Below are positions 58,288 to 64,000 of a DNA stretch of 64,000 nt, piece by piece. Source of the stretch: Primula veris. Lineage: Eukaryota > Streptophyta > Magnoliopsida > Ericales > Primulaceae. The notes under the pieces were generated by a model. That model did no database searches. It was given only the letters and a program-made list of their open reading frames with translations, and was not told the origin of the DNA. The first letter of the stretch is position 1; the number at the start of each line of letters is the position of its first letter. The stretch lies in the NCBI GenBank assembly GCA_963682055.1, contig OY821749.1, forward strand, positions 32,867,631-32,931,630. Direction: 5' to 3'. Made by a program: the position numbers and the translations under genes.

Positions 58288-59416
58288 AAATTAGTCTAGA
58301 ACATGTTTTGAGTCATGGTCGTTGGGAAAACAGGAAAGCATGAAACCACTTGTGAAGAACCTCGATGGTAAAACTTAAGATATACTTAAAAATGCGGTTT
58401 TGTCGTGCGCCAAAATATGTCTGGGATTGCAAATATAAAAAATAACTAAAGAATTGGACAGGGATTGTTTCGATATTACATTACTAAAACTGATCAAATG
58501 CGGCATCCAAAAACGTAAAGTATCGTAGCAAAGTTGATAAAGGTTTAGTTATTAAGAATCATATTTCCACTCAATGCCGGCATGGTAAATTTATACGTTC
58601 AAGGCTCAAATATCTTACTAGACTTGGGCTAGGGCCGGCCCTGTCTCTACTCTATCTTTAGAATCATCTAAACATCCTCTCTTTCTCTAGAATTATGTTG
58701 TGGCCTCAGAGTAACTCAATTCATACCTTGATCAGTTTCCATTAGAAAAAAATTAGCATTGCCGAAGAAGAACTGATCAGTTCAAATCCAAGTACTCTTG
58801 TGACTCAACAGTTAGCGAAGAACCGAAGACGCTTTGCCATTCTTCTGATGGATATTTTATCACACTGATAACTTCTGTCCATAGAAGAAGAACTCTAATC
58901 ACCTCTCAGCCTCTTAACAGCATGGATTACAGAATCATCATGAATGTTGTACTATATCAAAGAAAGATACAAGGAAAAAAAAACATGAAGTTATGTTTCT
59001 ATAGTTAGAAATAAAAGTGGCTCAATGTAAGCTACAAATCAAACTCTCAAGTCTTACACATTGGTGGCGGTTTTAACCAAAAAAAAGTTTGGATTCGGAG
59101 TATTAACGAAAACAGGCCACTGAGCATTATGATATTTCAAAATTGGATACAGGGTTATTTGCAAAAGTTCAAAACTTCATGGGGTATGCCAAAATTGAAA
59201 GTATATGAGGCTATTTGCAGATCAACATATTATCCTATTATTTTCCCTTCAAAAGCCTTCTTAAAATCAAAAAATAAAATAAAAATGTGAGTTTTTCACC
59301 AAAGGAGGGGCAATCCTATGTAGCAAGGACCAAAAGATGATATAGCAGACTGTTATTAGCTGCATAAAAATGATCGAGATTATTTGTTTACTTTGCCCAA
59401 ATTATAGAAAAAATAC
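58288..59416. other. Non-coding stretch
   Basis: Contains CTAGGGCCGGCCCTG at about 58630, an element-end-like palindrome. I searched the minus strand for an exon finishing the SUMO-like domain of the gene to the right and found none. Confidence 0.4.
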
Positions 59417-60620
59417 CTCATTTATATTTCTCCCGTCCTCAAGCTGACGACCACCGTGGATAAATCTAATATCATCGATGCTCCATTGCTGTCTTTCAGA
59501 GAAAGCAGTTTTGAGCTTCCACACTGGTGTGTCCGGTTTCATTCTACACGGTGTATCATTTCCATCCTGAGACAAATAGGGACTATGGAGTCATGCGACA
59601 TTTCAGGCAGGAATTTATAAAAACTAGCATTTTATGTGAACAGAAGCCAAAGACAAACAAGAGACACTCTGGTAGAACACAAGTTAGGCTACATTTGGTG
59701 AAATGATTTTGAACATTAAGGACAAATCAACCTCCTAATACCGGAAATTTCATCAGATATTGACAATTTCATCATTCAGCTACTATCAGTTGCAGTATTA
59801 TTTTATTTTTTTACCTAAACACACCAATTGAACAATTAAACACACCAGAATTTTCTTATTCAATACACATACATAACTTGAATAAATCTAGGCAATTGTA
59901 TACGCGGGATAAATATAGGAGAGATACACAGGCATATATACGAGTTTAATCACCCAAAACCTGAAAATTTGAAAATGATGTTTGCCTCAATTCCTCAAAG
60001 AACAAGCCCACATGCTATTCCCAAGTGATAAGGGTATCAAGGAATTGCTTGACTGCAGGTCTATTTAAGAAATAAGTTGGTTGTTTGAGGCTGAGAAAGT
60101 GTAAAATCATTCAGCTTAATTTTTCATCTATTTCATCATATACATATATATATAAGTATGTGTGTGTAATCATATATAAGTATTAGTGCAGGTTTACCAT
60201 CCCCCTGACAGTAAAATGAACATAAGATGAATCCCTTGCATCTTCATTGCGGCCATTATTCACAGTTAACTGTACATTGGATTGACTTTGAACGGATACA
60301 AATGACTTCTCTATGTAAAGTTCAACACAATTCATTCCTTTCTCCTTAGTCGTATCCAGCATAATCTCCACTGATTCGTCATTATCAATTGCCAAAGCTA
60401 TGTACTGCCCATTCGCAAGGTAGCGACAAAAGATCTTCAATTTGTAAGTCTCGGAATCAATCCCAATTAACTCATAAATCTTGTCAACCAAAACGCTGTA
60501 CTGAATTCCACGATCAACCTTAATAGCCTTTGGAATTGTGTTTTCATATGTGATACCTTGGGAGCCACGGGAAATTCTCCCATCCCAATAGCATAGTAAA
60601 GGAATGCTGTTTCTACTCAT
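59417..60620 (-). CDS. PB1-like plus SUMO-like domain protein, partial
   Basis: Two exons, 60620-60198 and 59566-59417, join in phase 0 to 191 codons with no stop. Residues about 5-110 (IPLLCYWDGRI, IPKAIKVDRGIQYSVLVDKI, YKLKIFCRYL) match the PB1-like region at the N-terminus of plant Mutator-derived proteins. Residues about 130-191 (SSYVHFTVRGM, DGNDTPCRMKPDTPVWKLKT, IDDIRFIHGGRQLEDGR) look like a ubiquitin fold of SUMO type; the intron falls inside it, at the position of the VKGQDGNE stretch of SUMO. The second exon ends at a GAG/GTATTT donor. The last strand, the ED-rich loop and a C-terminal GG were not found downstream, so the gene model is incomplete or the gene is truncated. No transposase catalytic domain is near. 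The function is unknown. Confidence 0.65.
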
Positions 60621-61469
60621 AATTCTGCATCAATCATAAGCTACAAATTAACGACAAGCCTTTTCTTTTAGCATACTCATAATGCTACTGATAGTCCAAT
60701 CTTGTAGAGATTATTGCATCAAATATATATCTAGTGTAATCATTGATGTAGTCAGATTTTTTTAGTGTATGAGAAAACAAAAGATAAATTATTAGTTGAA
60801 GCTAAGGATTAAAGTAAAACTGCTACGATTTGGCTCTAGCTCTATTTTTAATAACTCAGTAATAAAATATGTATAATTTTCTTGAAAAGTATAGAAAAAC
60901 AATAGGAAAGAGTGTTTAAGTAAATCAAACATCATACCATGAGAAACAAAACAACCAAGACATCCTTCATATCATCAAAATCTGAATTTGATTAATCATG
61001 TAAATCCCAAGTCATAATTGCTTTTGGATGTCACAAACATAACTTAGTAAGCATTAGAGCAATTTTAGTAACCATCATTAAAAGAAACTGGAAGAAAACA
61101 GAGCATTCACATCACATAAGTAGTCACACTAATAATTTGACCTTCTGTTTCCTTCAAGAAATTTAAAACCCTTATTACCTTTCCTTTTCGTATATTTGAA
61201 AAGATCATCAAGCAACTTAAATGTAATTCCATGAAGCACCTTAAAATCTAGACCCTTGCTTCCTTCTAAAGCTAGACTAGCTGTGGAACTTTTTATCAAG
61301 AACTTTTATTGTCATCAAGTATTTTATCAAAAGTATACAGTTTTCCCTGTAAATGTATTGCACAAAGCCTGAATGTAAAAAAATAAATCCCATGACATCA
61401 ACCATCAAAATATAGTCATCAATTCTAACTTTGAGTTAACTTTGGTGCTTATACATAATTACATACAAA
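60621..61469. other. Non-coding, upstream of the PB1/SUMO-like gene
   Basis: AT-rich; presumably the promoter side of the 59417-60620 gene. No gene, repeat or clear control element recognised. Confidence 0.4.
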
Positions 61470-63230
61470 GAAAAAGGGGTTAATACCCGATTACTATCCT
61501 GGAGTTTGTGCGAGTAACGATTACTAACTTGAGGTTTCACGAAAACCAATTTAGTACCTTAACATTAATAGTTGATCTACTTTGAGACAATTCCGTCTAA
61601 ATTTGTGACATCATCACCCTTTTAATGTATTTTTACGTTTATGCCCTTTACCTATCAAATAAATTACAAAATTACCATTTCCACATTTATATATTCAAAA
61701 CATTTAATAAAATATGTTTAGTAGAAATAATTAAATAACAAAAATTTCAAAATAAAAAAGTAGAAAAATAAGTATACTGTCTAGATGGCAGATGATAAAC
61801 AAATAAATCATATACTACCTGTTATCAGATGGGAAATGATGAATATTTCCTTTTTGAAATTGTTGTGTAAAAGAACTATTCAAGTCAACTGCCTGCCTTT
61901 TTCTCTCTATCTCTATCCTCTCTTTTTTTTCTTTTTTCTTTTAATACTAGTTTCTTTTTAAAAAAGTAATTTTTCCATTTTAGTTCAAGCGTGCACTTCT
62001 ATTCTTACTTTTTTGGCATGTTTGATAAAATAATTGTGATTTTTGGTTTATCTACAAGTGCATGTTTCTGGTTCGAATCTCTATCGTGTCTCCTTAATTA
62101 TTTGGATATATACAAATAGCTAAATTAATAAATTGTGAAAATGTAGTCTAACCAAATTAGTACTAAAATATTATAGAATGATGTCATGCAAAATTGGTAA
62201 TAACATTATTTTGGGAATATTCGCCCAGTACCGATTCGAACATTCTCAGCAAGTACAAAACTTTTGGCCAGTTTGATAAAATAATTGTGATTTTTGGTTT
62301 CTCAGCAAGTACAAAACATTCTCAGCAAGTAAACCTTTAAAAATTATCCGTAAGCTTGCGATGCGTTTCATCGGCGGTTCTATGCTGAAACACTTGACAA
62401 ATATGTAACTTTTTGGAGCTCTAAAGCAATTTCCTTCAGCTGGAAAAACTGAATCTATTAACGTTAACAATGGGAGTTTTTTATATTCTGTTATAAAAAT
62501 CAGGGGAAAAGAAAGTCATGATCTGATCTTTCACCCTCTTCCCATATTCTTCTAGTGTACAGCAAACAAGGTTCTCAAACATTTAAAGAGATGGACACCG
62601 AGAATTGACATATTACATTACTAAAAATTAGATAAACAAGGCATCCAGAATGCAGCTTACAAAAGCTAATAAAGTTTTACATGATTAATAATAGATGGCT
62701 ACCGAGACATTAGCAGTAGATACTTGTACAAAACATCGGTTCAAGTCCAACTACTATAACAACAACTACTAGTGAAATATAAGTTCACAGTGGTTTATAA
62801 AAGTCTAAGATAAAAATAAGCTAAGCCTAAAGGTACACTACAGTAAAATTGCTATAATCTTGATCGACCTCTATGGGAAACAAACTAACATGCACATGTT
62901 CATACCATCAAATTCTGGATATCATTTAAAGTGAATCCTGAATCTTAAATGTTTTCTATAGCGCCACACGACATTTGTATTTTTCTTAAACAAACATGGA
63001 ATAAACCCAAGCAATTTTATTGGAAAGATGAAAACCAAGCTTGTTCATTCACATCGCGTATTCTATTAAACTTGTAAATCACACTTCTTTCTCCTTCAAG
63101 GCACCTTCATTACCTCATATTGCCACACCTTTTTCTTTTCATATACATAAATTAACCTTCATCAAACACCTTACATATGTAATTCATAAAGCACCTTACA
63201 ACCCACACCCCTGCTTTCCAGTTCCTACTA
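61470..63230. other. Non-coding with MITE-like and short repeats
   Basis: GGGGTTAATACCCGATTACT at 61478 resembles a MITE terminus; the partner end is not clear. TTTGATAAAATAATTGTGAT occurs at about 62020 and 62271, and TCTCAGCAAGTACAAAA is repeated within 62244-62325. No gene seen. Confidence 0.45.
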
Positions 63231-64000
63231 AGGGTCCGTTTGGTAACAGATTTTTTGGTCAAAAATCATATTTTAAAAATCCACTGAAAAGTAAGATTTT
63301 AAAATTCTGGATTTTTTTAGCTTTTTCAGCCTAATGTTGTACTATACCAAAGAAAAACACAGGAAAACAACATCAACATATGCTTTTATATATAGATGCA
63401 AATAAAATTGGCTACATGTATGATACAAATCAATGTAAGCTGCAAATAAAGTACTGTTACAAAATTTGGATTAATAGAAAAAATGACTAATCTCTTGGTT
63501 CAGTTGGTGATGTCAAATAAATCCTTTGGGATGGTGAACAACTGTGAAGCAAGAAAACTTGAAAAGCCAATTATTTTTATGGTAAAATGCAAACGACCCC
63601 ATGAACCATGTGTATTTTGCGGATAACCACCATGTACGTTGAGTATTTTCCCTATGACTGTTTAAATTTTGCAAATAACGCTCATGTTCATCTTTAATAT
63701 TGCATAACTTCGTATTTATTAGTCCGCTTTGAACTATTTTATTTATATACATGAATGAACTGACAAAATATCCGTAAAAATGAATAATTGGATCTATGTA
63801 CGATGGGATCATGGAACCCTACGACCAAGACAAGGCCTTCAGTTTTGATTTGATTTGTAATCACATAGAATTAAATAAAGGGCGGTGCAGATTCAGAAAA
63901 ACGTATCCCCCTAGATTTATCACAGAAACCGAAACCGAAAAATCTGTTAGGTTTCGGTTTTGCCAAAAACCGAACCGGATCGAACCCAGTCCTGATAATA
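63231..64000. other. Non-coding with element ends
   Basis: AGGGTCCGTTTGGTAACAG at 63232 is a common plant hAT/MITE end. 63920-63990 has AAACCGAAACCGAAAAA and GGTTTCGGTTTTGCC, the same family as the hAT elements at 13454 and 17525. Its right end is near the end of the window, so it is not delimited. No gene seen. Confidence 0.45.

Noticed and set aside
57757..58299. Open frames inside the Cassandra element
   Set aside because: The same frame repeats in both LTRs and in non-coding sequence; Cassandra elements encode no protein.
62246..62470. 74-codon minus-strand frame
   Set aside because: It lies over short direct repeats and has no recognisable motif.
1..64000. tRNA genes or other classical RNA genes
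   Set aside because: I looked for T-loop and anticodon-arm patterns and saw no convincing complete tRNA, snoRNA or snRNA.

Overview
This window is nuclear DNA of an AT-rich flowering plant, most probably a eudicot. The evidence is spliced genes with GT-AG introns, coiled-coil NB-ARC-LRR (CNL) immune receptors, an RHD4/SAC7-type phosphoinositide phosphatase, IQD, reticulon and purple acid phosphatase relics, Ty1-copia and Cassandra retroelements, and many short non-autonomous hAT elements. The species cannot be determined from the sequence.

Layout. 1-7481: an unidentified coding-like scrap, then a complete but non-coding Ty1-copia element (A) with 215-bp LTRs. 7482-11300: AT-rich repeats, a 51-bp-arm palindrome and an orphan copy of an NLR 5' flank. 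11300-17880: broken relics of an IQD calmodulin-binding gene and of a PAP16-like phosphatase, with two hAT insertions marked by 8-bp target duplications. 19102-24272: NLR1, an apparently intact four-exon CNL gene on the minus strand. 24273-29590: duplicated NLR flanking sequence and a broken reticulon gene. 29598-36319: a second element (B) of the same copia family, with a CATTT target duplication. 37648-42926: an RHD4/SAC7-like phosphatase gene on the minus strand and a one-exon scrap of an insulin-degrading-enzyme-like peptidase. 43308-48492: NLR2, disrupted by deletions. 52526-54350: the 3' exons of a third NLR. 55255-57330: an inverted 2-kb copy of the 3' end of the SAC gene. 57331-58282: a short inverted-repeat element and a complete Cassandra TRIM. 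59417-60620: an unusual gene pairing a PB1-like domain, as seen in Mutator-derived proteins, with a SUMO-like fold. The rest to 64000 is non-coding.

How it fits together. This is a birth-and-death NLR cluster. One CNL is probably working, a second has a frameshift in its LRR, and a third is reduced to C-terminal LRR modules. Their flanks form a mosaic of direct and inverted duplications that carry pieces of neighbouring genes.

The least explained signal is in the two copia elements. Both carry about 18 short hairpins whose stems differ from one another but whose 8-nt loop is nearly always CCTGTCGT or CCAGTCGA/T. Eight of them are packed into about 375 bp just upstream of the 3' end. I know of no described system matching this.

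Limits: everything was read by eye. Splice sites, repeat boundaries and family assignments were not tested by alignment.
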